Positions 1-6,800 of a stretch of DNA of 11,241 nt are shown one piece after another. The position numbers and the translations under genes are program-made. The DNA is taken from contig CAZMRK010000351.1 of NCBI GenBank assembly GCA_964568355.1, forward strand, positions 1 through 11,241, written 5' to 3'. The DNA comes from JAJPJX01 sp964568355 (lineage in GTDB: Bacteria; Acidobacteriota; Terriglobia; Bryobacterales; Bryobacteraceae). Position 1 is the stretch's first letter. Every line of letters starts with the position of its first letter. Below the pieces are notes generated by a model that saw only the letters and a program-made list of their open reading frames with translations, ran no database searches and was not told the DNA's origin.

Positions 1-83
1 CGAAGTTCTTCCCGATGTGGGCACTCGCACGCTACCGTAACCTGAAGGCCTCGAATACCAAGGCCGTGCTCGTCGGGATGTAA
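1..83 (+). CDS. shc: Squalene-hopene cyclase, C-terminal end (partial)
   Basis: Only the last 26 codons are present (from base 3), ending at TAA 81-83. The peptide begins KFFPMWALARYRNLKAS. This fits the C-terminus of squalene-hopene cyclases, which usually close with an aromatic-rich FPL/MxALxRYR segment that packs against the second alpha-barrel. The enzyme cyclises squalene to hopene/hopanol at the inner membrane, the first committed step of hopanoid synthesis. The following gene looks like hpnG, and hpnF(shc)-hpnG-hpnH is a known gene order in hopanoid producers, which supports the call. The identification rests on a short tail plus context, so it is probable rather than certain. The rest of the gene lies upstream of the window. 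Confidence 0.68.
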   Translation, partial: KFFPMWALARYRNLKASNTKAVLVGM

Positions 84-84
84 A

Positions 85-627
85 GTGGCTCTAGGCTTCG
101 TCATCGCCGCAACGGGGTTGAAGGCCGAGGCGCGCATCGCTGAGCGGCCGGGACACGTGAAAGCCGTTATCGGTGGTGGCCGCGAAGACCGCCTCGCAAC
201 GCTACTTCAAGAAGGACTGACGGAAAGCACGCGCGGCCTTATCAGCTTTGGCATAGCGGGCGGGCTCCGGCCCGGACTGAAGCCCGGCACAATCATCGTC
301 GGCACGTCGGTGCTGCACAGTAGCGGCAGGATATATCCAGCAGACGCGCGCTGGAGCGATCGGCTGTTCGAGGCTCTACCGAACGCCGAAAGCGGTCCGG
401 TTACAGGTTCGAGCACGATCATCGCCAATCGCGACGAGAAGCACGCCATCTATCTCAAATCTGGTGCGTTTGCGGCCGATATGGAAAGTCACGTCGTGGC
501 GCAGATGGCCGCCGAGAGGGGACTACCGTTTGCGGTCCTGCGAGTGATAGCCGACCCGTCGACGCTGAGCCTGCCACCCGCAGCCGTCAACGGTCTCAAT
601 CCGGACGGCTCGCCGAACCTCGACGTC
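85..627 (+). other. hpnG: hpnG-like segment (hopanoid-associated phosphorylase), 3'-truncated
   Basis: Residues 1-181 of the chimeric frame. The segment opens with IAATGLKAEARIA, the start seen in HpnG proteins, and then shows SFGIAGGLRPGLKPG (residues 54-68), the glycine-rich substrate/phosphate loop of the nucleoside phosphorylase fold. AADMESHVVAQMAA (130-143) is the conserved ME segment that contacts ribose, and VLRVIADPSTLSLPPAA (151-167) is near the end of the family. HpnG removes adenine from adenosylhopane to give ribosylhopane, in the cytoplasm or at the inner membrane face. The normal protein continues roughly 30-50 residues beyond this point, and those are missing. All catalytic-fold motifs I can see are kept, so activity is not excluded, but the C-terminal helix is replaced by receptor sequence. 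Position after shc supports the call. Confidence 0.75.
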
Positions 628-3456
628 GGCGACAACCAGTCGCAGTATACGCAGCCCAGCATCGATTCGATCGCGGAATTCCGCGTTCTGCAAAGCGGCT
701 TTAATGCCGAATACGGCCGGAATTCCGGCATGGTCGTGGCTGTGCAGACGAAATCCGGGTCGAATACTTTTCACGGCACACTGTACGAATATTTACGAAA
801 TAACAAGCTGGATGCGAAATGTGTACTGTGCAATACGCTACAGCCGCAACTGAGATACAACCAGTTTGGAGGCAATTTCAGCGGCTGGGTGCCGATACCG
901 AAAATCTCCAGCAAGAACAATAAGCGCGTATTTTTCTTCTATAACCGCGAGATGACCCGCCGCGTGCTGCCCTCGAGCACTTACAAAGACATCCCCGACT
1001 CGCGCATTCTGAACGGCGACTTCAGCCCGTGGCTGCTGACCACCAATATGCAGTACGCGCCGCAGTTCAAGAACGGGACGGTTTTCCAGCCTGGATCGAT
1101 CGTCCGCGACGGCGCCGGCAACATCATCGACGGCGTGCCGTTCGCCGGCAATGTGATCCCCAAGTCCATGTGGCAGCCGCTCAGCGCGAATTTGCTGAAG
1201 GTCTACACACAGATCCCGGGATACGAGAGCTTTCCGGCGGCGCCAAATCCGGGATATGTGCGCTACTACTACAACAATCCCAGCCGCCTGATCAAAAACC
1301 AGGATCTGCTGCGAATCGATTACACCATCAGCGACAAGAGCAACGCCTACTTCCGCTGGGTCAATGACTATCAGCGGGAACAGAACCAGAACGGCATCTG
1401 GGCCGGGCAGAATATCCCCATTCAGCCGCAGCGGCGCCCCAAGCCGGGTAGTTCCTGGGCGCTGAACTTTGTCAACGTCATCAATCCGTCGCTCTCGAGC
1501 GAGACCGTCCTGTCCTACAACCACCAGAGCCAATCGCTGTCGATTGTGGAGCCGAACCCGATCGATCGCGACGTCTTGGGCGCCAACTGGACGCAGCTCT
1601 ATCCGATGACCAACCTCACGAACTCCATCGCGGATGTCAGCGCATCCCCCATCAGTTGGAACATCGGCGACCCCGGCTGGCATAACGACGGCAAGGACTA
1701 TGCCATTGCGGAAAACGTCTCCTGGCTGAAGGGATCTCACACCTTTAAGTTCGGCTTCTACTACAACCGCGACGACAAGAAACAGACCTCGACCTGGCCC
1801 ATGAACGGGAACATCAACTTCGATTCCACCTCTTCGATGCCGATGGATACCGGCAACGGCCTCGCGAATCTCATGCTCGGAAACTTCCAGAACTATACCC
1901 AGAACAACGCGCACGTCTATCCGTACTTCCGCTTCCTCTCCTACGAAGCGTTTGCCCAGGATAGCTGGAAAGTCTCCAGGCGGTTAACCGTTGAGATCGG
2001 GCTCCGTTTCGCCAGGATGGTTCCGACCTTTACTTATACCCGCGCCGGCGATCCGCTCGGAGAAGGCACCTGGAAACTCTACACGGTGGACCTCTCCAAG
2101 TACGATGCCACCCGGCGGCCGACTATCGATCTGAGCACGGGAAAACTGATCGGCGATCCCATGACGGCACTGTCATCGCTCGGGCTGGTATGTGATCCGT
2201 GCTCCGGAGTGCCGCGTGGTTTCTCGCCCACCAAAAATCTGTTTGCGCCTCGGATCGGTTTCGCCTACGACGTGTTTGGCGACGGAAAGATGGCGCTCCG
2301 TGCCGGCTTCGGTATTTTCAACGAGCGGCTCCGCCAGAACAACTTTTACTTCGGTGCCGGCGGGCAATGGCCCAATCTCACTTCGGCCTCGGCGCTCAAC
2401 GGCAACGTCTCCAATATCGATATGAGCGTGACCTCCGGACCCGCTCCGGCCATCGCTCCGCCGAGCATGAGAGTCTGGCCCTCCGATAACACCGTCCCCA
2501 GTATCTACTCCTGGTACATGAGCGTCCAGAGGGAGATGCCGGGCCGCTTCACGCTGGACCTGTCGTACGCGGGCAACCGCGCCATCCACCTGATGGACCA
2601 GCGGCTGGTGAATGCTGTGCCGGCCGGCACCTTCATCGCGAACCCCGGCCTTTCGCAGTCGGTCAACTACCGGAACGATGCTCTCCGGCCGTATTACGGG
2701 TGGGGGCAGCTTACGGCGATGGAGACCCTGGCTTACTCCTCTTACAACGCCATGATGCTGCGGGTCAGCCGGCGCTTCGCCAACAACTTCTATGTCAACT
2801 TCAACTACACCTGGTCGAAGGCGATGAACCTGGTGGACAACGACTCGGACGCCATCATCAACCCGTACAACCTGCGTCAGAACTGGGCTCCGGCCGGATA
2901 CGATCAGACCAACGTCATCACCACTGACTTCACCTACGCGCTCCCGAGACTGTCGGGGTCGCTCGACAGACCCGGCCTGCGAACGGTCCTCAACGGTTGG
3001 GAAGTCAGCGGCATGATCCGAGTGCAATCGGGTCTGCCGTTCTCGGTTACTTCGAACGGGTCCACGATGGGAGTGGACGCGGGCGACCAGTATCCGGACC
3101 TCGTCGGCGATCCCTACGCGGGCCAGAGCAAGGATCAATGGATCAATCCCACGGCCTTCCGGCGTCCGCTGGACGGCCAGTACGGCAACCTGCACCGCAA
3201 CGCGTTGCGGAGGCCCGGAATCCGCAATGTGGATGCCAGCCTGATCAAAAACTTCGACATTCGGGAGAGGATGAAGGCGACCTTCCGGTTCGAGGTTTTC
3301 AACCTCTTCAATCACCCGCAGATCTGGACTCTGAATACGAGCTTCACGGGCGATAACCCGGGCAGTGCGATTTCAAGCAGCCTCAAGAACTTCGGAACTC
3401 CCAGCGAATGGCGCGAGGCTCGCATCGTACAGTTGGCTCTGCGATTCAGCTTCTGA
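85..3456 (+). CDS. Chimeric open frame: HpnG-like phosphorylase N-terminus joined to an Oar-like TonB-dependent receptor
   Basis: This is one uninterrupted frame of 1123 codons, starting at GTG 85 (one base after the upstream stop, so probably translationally coupled) and ending at TGA 3454-3456. Residues 1 to about 181 are a purine/uridine-phosphorylase-like protein resembling HpnG. Residues from about 182 to 1123 are the end of a plug domain and the beta-barrel of an Oar-like TonB-dependent receptor. The two halves belong to unrelated families and different compartments (cytoplasm and outer membrane). The receptor half has no signal peptide of its own, so as written it could not be exported. 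There is no internal start with a convincing ribosome binding site before the receptor segment. I read it as two gene fragments joined by a deletion or by an assembly error. The two parts are described separately below. Confidence 0.6.
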   Translation: MALGFVIAATGLKAEARIAERPGHVKAVIGGGREDRLATLLQEGLTESTRGLISFGIAGGLRPGLKPGTIIVGTSVLHSSGRIYPADARWSDRLFEALPNAESGPVTGSSTIIANRDEKHAIYLKSGAFAADMESHVVAQMAAERGLPFAVLRVIADPSTLSLPPAAVNGLNPDGSPNLDVGDNQSQYTQPSIDSIAEFRVLQSGFNAEYGRNSGMVVAVQTKSGSNTFHGTLYEYLRNNKLDAKCVLCNTLQPQLRYNQFGGNFSGWVPIPKISSKNNKRVFFFYNREMTRRVLPSSTYKDIPDSRILNGDFSPWLLTTNMQYAPQFKNGTVFQPGSIVRDGAGNIIDGVPFAGNVIPKSMWQPLSANLLKVYTQIPGYESFPAAPNPGYVRYYYNNPSRLIKNQDLLRIDYTISDKSNAYFRWVNDYQREQNQNGIWAGQNIPIQPQRRPKPGSSWALNFVNVINPSLSSETVLSYNHQSQSLSIVEPNPIDRDVLGANWTQLYPMTNLTNSIADVSASPISWNIGDPGWHNDGKDYAIAENVSWLKGSHTFKFGFYYNRDDKKQTSTWPMNGNINFDSTSSMPMDTGNGLANLMLGNFQNYTQNNAHVYPYFRFLSYEAFAQDSWKVSRRLTVEIGLRFARMVPTFTYTRAGDPLGEGTWKLYTVDLSKYDATRRPTIDLSTGKLIGDPMTALSSLGLVCDPCSGVPRGFSPTKNLFAPRIGFAYDVFGDGKMALRAGFGIFNERLRQNNFYFGAGGQWPNLTSASALNGNVSNIDMSVTSGPAPAIAPPSMRVWPSDNTVPSIYSWYMSVQREMPGRFTLDLSYAGNRAIHLMDQRLVNAVPAGTFIANPGLSQSVNYRNDALRPYYGWGQLTAMETLAYSSYNAMMLRVSRRFANNFYVNFNYTWSKAMNLVDNDSDAIINPYNLRQNWAPAGYDQTNVITTDFTYALPRLSGSLDRPGLRTVLNGWEVSGMIRVQSGLPFSVTSNGSTMGVDAGDQYPDLVGDPYAGQSKDQWINPTAFRRPLDGQYGNLHRNALRRPGIRNVDASLIKNFDIRERMKATFRFEVFNLFNHPQIWTLNTSFTGDNPGSAISSSLKNFGTPSEWREARIVQLALRFSF
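628..3456 (+). other. Oar-like TonB-dependent receptor, 5'-truncated (beta-barrel)
   Basis: Residues 182-1123 of the chimeric frame. SIDSIAEFRVLQSGFNAEYG (195-214) is the hallmark end of the plug domain in acidobacterial Oar-like/CarboxypepD_reg receptors, followed by SGMVVAVQTKSGSNTFHG. The long barrel region carries family landmarks: FNYTWSKAMNL, NGWEVSGMIRVQSGLPFSV, DASLIKNF and FRFEVFNLFNHPQ. It ends in LALRFSF, a C-terminal aromatic typical of outer-membrane barrels. Two CxxC pairs (KCVLC near residue 250 and VCDPC near residue 710) lie in predicted loops. Such receptors import unknown substrates, often glycans or peptides, using TonB energy. A complete one would have a signal peptide, a carboxypeptidase-like regulatory domain and a whole plug, about 200 further residues, all absent here. 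No substrate can be named. Confidence 0.85.
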
Positions 3457-3463
3457 GCTGTCC

Positions 3464-3492
3464 GAGCCCCGTCGCGCGGAGTGGCGGGGCTC
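3464..3492. terminator. GC-rich hairpin between convergent genes, likely transcription terminator
   Basis: GAGCCCCG (3464-3471) and CGGGGCTC (3485-3492) form a perfect 8-bp stem. Four more pairs, two of them G-U, can extend it inward to leave a 5-nt loop. On the plus strand it is followed by a moderately T-rich stretch (CTATTTCTTCT). It begins 7 bases after the receptor stop and directly abuts the stop codon of the minus-strand gene, so it probably serves both transcripts. The minus-strand side has no U-tract, so termination there is less certain. Confidence 0.65.
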
Positions 3493-4239
3493 CTATTTCT
3501 TCTGCCGCCAGAAATCCGGATCCGGCGCGGCAAATTCGTCCGATACCCAACTGATGCCCGGCTCCACGCGCAGCAGCAGATGTTCGCGGCTGACCTCGGC
3601 CGATTTCGCGGCTCCCGCCGCCCCCTCGGCATAGGCGGGAGGCCGGCTCAGCGCTTCGTCAAAGGTTTTCAGCGACGCCAACGGCGCCAGAAAAATGTAA
3701 GTGCCGGAGGGAGCGCCCGAGACCACCTGGTAGGCGACATCCGGCCGGTCCAGGTTCATGCTGTCGTAGAGGAACCGGCGGGCCTTCACCATCTCCGCGA
3801 ACTCCCCTTCGCTGCCCGGACGGATCCGGAAGATCGTCACCTGGAAATAGCGCGCCTTCGGGAACATTTGGATCGCCTGGTCGGGCCGGTAGCTCCAGCC
3901 GGGCCGGTAAATCCCGATCATCTTGCGGGTGGCCGCCAGCGCCTGCTCCAACAGGGGGTCGGCCTGCTGATCCGTCGCGGAGACCAGGGGCCGCAGAGCC
4001 TTATCCACTTCTTCGATTCCGCTGAAGGAGCCGTGCGCCTCCAGCAGCCAGGTCTCCGCCGGCCCGGTGACCGACGTCATCCCCAGGACATTTACCTGGG
4101 CTCCGGCATCCGCGTAGCGCCGGATGATCGTCGGATCGTTTCCCGGCCTCCGCACCAGTTGCACCACTGGAGGCGGGTCGGCAGCCAGCGGTACGGCCGC
4201 TCCGCAGATCAGAATTCCGGTAACCAGGATGGTCTTCAT
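3493..4239 (-). CDS. Exported protein with two ferredoxin-like (dimeric alpha/beta barrel) repeats
   Basis: The protein has 248 residues. A classical signal peptide covers residues 1-20 (Lys3, hydrophobic core, cleavage near PLAA/DPP). The cysteine at 12 lacks a lipobox, so a lipoprotein is unlikely. I do not recognise a named family. The mature part looks like two copies of one unit. Residues about 25-85 contain VQLVRRPG, a helix, and LLEAHGSFSGIEEVDKAL. Residues about 131-197 contain FQVTIFRIRPGSEGEFAEMV, a helix, and IFLAPLASLKTFDEAL. The pattern beta-RPG-helix-beta-beta-xSLxxxDxAL matches the NIPSNAP/ABM-type dimeric alpha/beta barrel, suggesting a two-domain monomer that mimics the dimer. 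No catalytic residues can be assigned. The start is supported by GAGAGGG about 5 bases upstream. It is divergent from the transporter operon, so co-regulation is possible but unproven. Confidence 0.75.
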   Translation of the reverse strand: MKTILVTGILICGAAVPLAADPPPVVQLVRRPGNDPTIIRRYADAGAQVNVLGMTSVTGPAETWLLEAHGSFSGIEEVDKALRPLVSATDQQADPLLEQALAATRKMIGIYRPGWSYRPDQAIQMFPKARYFQVTIFRIRPGSEGEFAEMVKARRFLYDSMNLDRPDVAYQVVSGAPSGTYIFLAPLASLKTFDEALSRPPAYAEGAAGAAKSAEVSREHLLLRVEPGISWVSDEFAAPDPDFWRQKK

Positions 4240-4267
4240 CGATACCCTCTCATCAAAGACGGATCAT

Positions 4268-4351
4268 CAGCCGAATCTGTTGACTCCGGCCCGGTGCCGG
4301 GCAGACCAGTACCGGTGTCGGCCTTTTCACATGTTACGAATCTTCGGCTGA
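4268..4351. repeat. 9-bp inverted repeat in the divergent intergenic region
   Basis: TCAGCCGAA (4267-4275) is matched by its reverse complement TTCGGCTGA (4343-4351), with 67 bases between the arms. A shorter hairpin CCCGG-TG-CCGGG lies inside. The element sits between the divergent starts at 4239 and 4425 and could be a pair of operator half sites or a leader structure. No convincing -35/-10 pair was found here. It may be chance. Confidence 0.3.
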
Positions 4352-4409
4352 CGACACTACCCAGCAAAACCGAACGGGACGCCCCGCGTCCTCGAACTCC
4401 GGAATGCAC

Positions 4410-4418
4410 GGAGGAGGT
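4410..4418 (+). promoter_or_regulatory. Strong Shine-Dalgarno deciding the transporter start
   Basis: GGAGGAGGT lies 6-7 bases before ATG 4425. An in-frame ATG at 4404 lies upstream of this site and has no such sequence ahead of it, so translation should begin at 4425. Confidence 0.85.
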
Positions 4419-4424
4419 ATCGTC

Positions 4425-5693
4425 ATGGCCGACAACGCCGCCACTCTCGCGGCTGAGATTTCAGCCGTTCGGCCCCGGGACTATGCGCTATGGCCGTTTT
4501 GTTTTTCCTTCGGCCTCCAGCGACATTCTTTTTATGTGTTGCGCGCCATCAGCGTCTTCTATTTCAGAAGCTTTACGCGCGACGATGATACCGCCCAACT
4601 GCTGCACAGCTATTTCTTTGCGGCGCTCTCGCTGGCTCCGGTCTGTGTGGGCGCGTTCGTAAGAACCCTGCCGGCGCAGCGCCGGGCCGTCTATCTCGGC
4701 GAGGCTCTGCTCGCCGGAGCGTGCGCCCTGCTGGCTATCGATATCAGCCGCTACCTGGCCGCCGCTTTGCTCATCGCCGGCGTGGGACTGTTCAACGTCA
4801 GCTTCAAGACGGTGTTTGCCGCTTCCTTGAAGCAGCGCGGCGCGGATCTCGATGCCGGGTTTACCTGGCTCTATCTGTCCGTCAATCTCGGCTCGTTCTT
4901 TGCTCCGCTGCTCTTCACGCGGCCCGATCGTTCCGCGTTTGCCTGGTGTGTCGCCAGTATGCTGCTGTCCCTGGCGTTCTGGTGGATGGCCATGCGCGGA
5001 GAGGAGCTCCTGCTGGATTCCTCACCGCTGGATCGCGCGCGCCATGCCCTTGCGGCCCGCCGGCCCGCCTCGCGGAGCATCTTCGGCGTGCTGATCCTGA
5101 TCCTGTTCAGCATCCTGTTTTGGCTGGGCTTCGAGCTGAAATCAGGCCGGCTCAATCTCGAGGCCGCGAACCCGGCAGTCATGCGGCAGACCCTTTTCGG
5201 GCTCGGCTTTTCCGGCACCAGGCTGCAGGCTGTGAACCCGGCTGCGGTGATGCTGCTCGGCTTCGTTTTTGCGTCCCTGTGGCAGGCGCTGGCCCACAGG
5301 GGACGGGAGCCGCATCCCGTCGCGAAAATGAGCATGGGCCTTGTCTGCCTGGGAACCGGCTTTCTCGTTCTGCAATTCGGATTGTCGTTTTCTCACGGAC
5401 AGCCGGTCTCGCCGGCCTGGTTCATCGGCTTGTACATCTGGCACTCGATCGGAGAGTGGTGCTTCGAACCGATCGGCCAGGGCTTCGTCCTGGCCAATTC
5501 GCCGGAGAAGGCGCGGGCATTCCTGCTCGCCCTGTGGGAATCGACCGGCGCCGTCGCGTTCATCGGCGGCGCTCAGGCTTCGCATCTCCTCCAGGGCAAC
5601 CTGTACCTGGTCATCGGAACGGCCGCTGTTTGTGCCGGTGTGCTCCTGATGGCCTTGCTCCCGGTACTCAAACAACTCCTTAAGGAAAGATAA
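4425..5693 (+). CDS. POT/PTR-family (MFS) transporter with degenerate proton-coupling motif
   Basis: The protein has 422 residues and about 12 predicted membrane helices. Family signatures are clear. FTWLYLSVNLGSFFAP (146-161) matches the PTR2 signature in TM5. FELKSGRLNLEA (236-247) corresponds to the TM7 FEQxxSSLN motif. LQAVNPAAVML (267-277) matches the QxxNP segment, and HSIGEWCFEPIG (340-351) matches the TM10 GExCLSPxG motif. These proteins normally couple H+ to uptake of di/tripeptides or other small solutes. The TM1 ExxERFxYYG motif is here FGLQRHSFYV (29-38). Both glutamates are replaced (Phe29, Gln32) while Arg33 is kept, which argues against standard proton coupling through TM1. The TM4 Lys position also looks altered. 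At 422 residues it is shorter than usual and lacks the two extra helices (HA/HB) of many bacterial POTs. The next gene follows its stop with no gap, so the two form an operon. The substrate is unknown. Confidence 0.85.
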   Translation: MADNAATLAAEISAVRPRDYALWPFCFSFGLQRHSFYVLRAISVFYFRSFTRDDDTAQLLHSYFFAALSLAPVCVGAFVRTLPAQRRAVYLGEALLAGACALLAIDISRYLAAALLIAGVGLFNVSFKTVFAASLKQRGADLDAGFTWLYLSVNLGSFFAPLLFTRPDRSAFAWCVASMLLSLAFWWMAMRGEELLLDSSPLDRARHALAARRPASRSIFGVLILILFSILFWLGFELKSGRLNLEAANPAVMRQTLFGLGFSGTRLQAVNPAAVMLLGFVFASLWQALAHRGREPHPVAKMSMGLVCLGTGFLVLQFGLSFSHGQPVSPAWFIGLYIWHSIGEWCFEPIGQGFVLANSPEKARAFLLALWESTGAVAFIGGAQASHLLQGNLYLVIGTAAVCAGVLLMALLPVLKQLLKER

Positions 5694-6635
5694 ATGATGG
5701 ACCTCGATCTGGTCGTGCGGACTTTTTCCGTGAGTAGCTGTGCGGGCGCTATCGGTGGTTTCGTGGGCGGCATCAATACCGCCGAAGGCAACCGCGTTCG
5801 TTGGATCGGCCGGCCGGCCCGCAGGCCTGGCAACGGGGATGGCCCCCGTCCGATTGACCTCGGCTTTCTCGGCGACATCCTGGTGGGAGCCGCCGCCGGC
5901 ATCGCCATCGTGTTTTTCCTGAACATCGGCGGCACCACCCAAACCAGCGTCGATGCGGAGTATTATCTCCGTCTCATCCCCCTTGCTTTGATGGCCGGCG
6001 TGGTGAGCAAGCGGGCCCTGGCCGGCATGTCCGAGGCCGTCATCGGGAAATTGGTGTCCGATACCGAACGCCTGCGCGAAGGCCAGGCGCGTCTCCAGAA
6101 TCAATTGACCAAGCTGGACTACATCAACGATCTCGTGCAGGAAGGAGAGGGCTATCTCAAAGAGGGAGAGGCCGAGCGCTCCCATCCCGCGAAGCGCATC
6201 GCGAAGTATGAGTCGGCCAGGGATACCTTCCTCAAGGCCATCGAAGTCGATCGCGGTCACTCGGTCGCCTATATCTGCCTGGGCAAAGCGCTCAAACGCC
6301 TGGCCGCTGAAACCACCGAGGAAAAGGGATATTCCCGGTTGATACGCGAAGCCATCGAGGCCACCTCGGAGGCGATCAAGCTGAATCCCACTTACGATCG
6401 CGCCTATTACAATCGCGCCTGTTATAAGGCGCTCGCGGGCGTCGCGGCGTCCGAGATCCTTCCCGACCTCGAAAAAGCGATCGAGTTATTCGAGCCGAAT
6501 CGCGCCTTTGCCCAATCGGACGGGGATTTCCAGTCCATCCACAAGGATCCCTGCTTCGCCGCTCTCGTGCTCGGCAATGCCGCCAGGAAGACCGCCGAAA
6601 ACGTTGCCGTGGGAGCACGCGAGACGGCCGCCTGA
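5694..6635 (+). CDS. Membrane-anchored TPR protein with TPR end-of-group-like C-terminus
   Basis: The protein has 313 residues. The N-terminal region has a glycine-rich hydrophobic stretch (about 10-28), a clear membrane helix (about 57-77, GDILVGAAAGIAIVFFL) and a second at about 92-105. A charged helix (about 113-160) that may form a coiled coil follows. TPR-like helices occupy about 169-203 and 215-265, with AYYNRACYKALAG and ILPDLEKAIEL. The final segment, SDGDFQSIHKDPCFAAL (275-291), resembles the degenerate TPR end-of-group repeat. TPRs mediate protein-protein contacts. No enzymatic domain is visible. The start directly follows the transporter stop (TAA then ATG ATG), with AGGAAAG about 5 bases upstream. 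Met 1 or Met 2 could initiate. The tight linkage suggests it assembles with or regulates the transporter, which is inference only. Confidence 0.8.
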   Translation: MMDLDLVVRTFSVSSCAGAIGGFVGGINTAEGNRVRWIGRPARRPGNGDGPRPIDLGFLGDILVGAAAGIAIVFFLNIGGTTQTSVDAEYYLRLIPLALMAGVVSKRALAGMSEAVIGKLVSDTERLREGQARLQNQLTKLDYINDLVQEGEGYLKEGEAERSHPAKRIAKYESARDTFLKAIEVDRGHSVAYICLGKALKRLAAETTEEKGYSRLIREAIEATSEAIKLNPTYDRAYYNRACYKALAGVAASEILPDLEKAIELFEPNRAFAQSDGDFQSIHKDPCFAALVLGNAARKTAENVAVGARETAA

Positions 6636-6705
6636 ACAGCGTGTGGGAAATCGCACACTTCTCGAAAAAGCCTGCATTTCTTCCGGCGAGCCGCAAGGCG
6701 CGGTG

Positions 6706-6711
6706 TATAAT
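6706..6711 (+). promoter_or_regulatory. Possible -10 box upstream of the lactonase gene
   Basis: A perfect TATAAT stands in an otherwise GC-rich 165-base gap, 90 bases before the lactonase start. No good TTGACA-like hexamer lies 16-18 bases upstream, so this is a weak promoter call. It implies transcription separate from the transporter operon. Confidence 0.35.
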
Positions 6712-6800
6712 CCCATCTACCCGGAATCGGAATAACCAGAAAAACTCCCGGGGTAACCAAGCCAAATTGCATCCGGAAATTCACCTGCGAGGAGATGTTC

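Noticed and set aside
838..1914. Long minus-strand open frame (358 codons) opposite the receptor
   Set aside because: It is rich in Val, Arg, Gly and Asp with no recognisable domain. It is the antisense shadow of the receptor's codon bias in a GC-rich genome.
2173..3315. Long minus-strand open frame (380 codons) opposite the receptor barrel
   Set aside because: Same low-complexity V/R/G/H composition, no motif, and it lies wholly opposite a well-supported coding region.
3481..4662. 393-codon plus-strand open frame opposite the exported protein
   Set aside because: The minus strand has a signal peptide, a ribosome binding site and repeat structure. The plus frame has arginine/glycine-rich shadow composition and overlaps the transporter start.
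5142..6260. 372-codon minus-strand open frame spanning the transporter/TPR boundary
   Set aside because: It crosses two supported genes and has no motif or ribosome binding site; it is a shadow.
6641..6658. GTGTG/CACAC hairpin after the TPR gene as a terminator
   Set aside because: Only five pairs with a large mismatched loop and no T-tract. Too weak to call.
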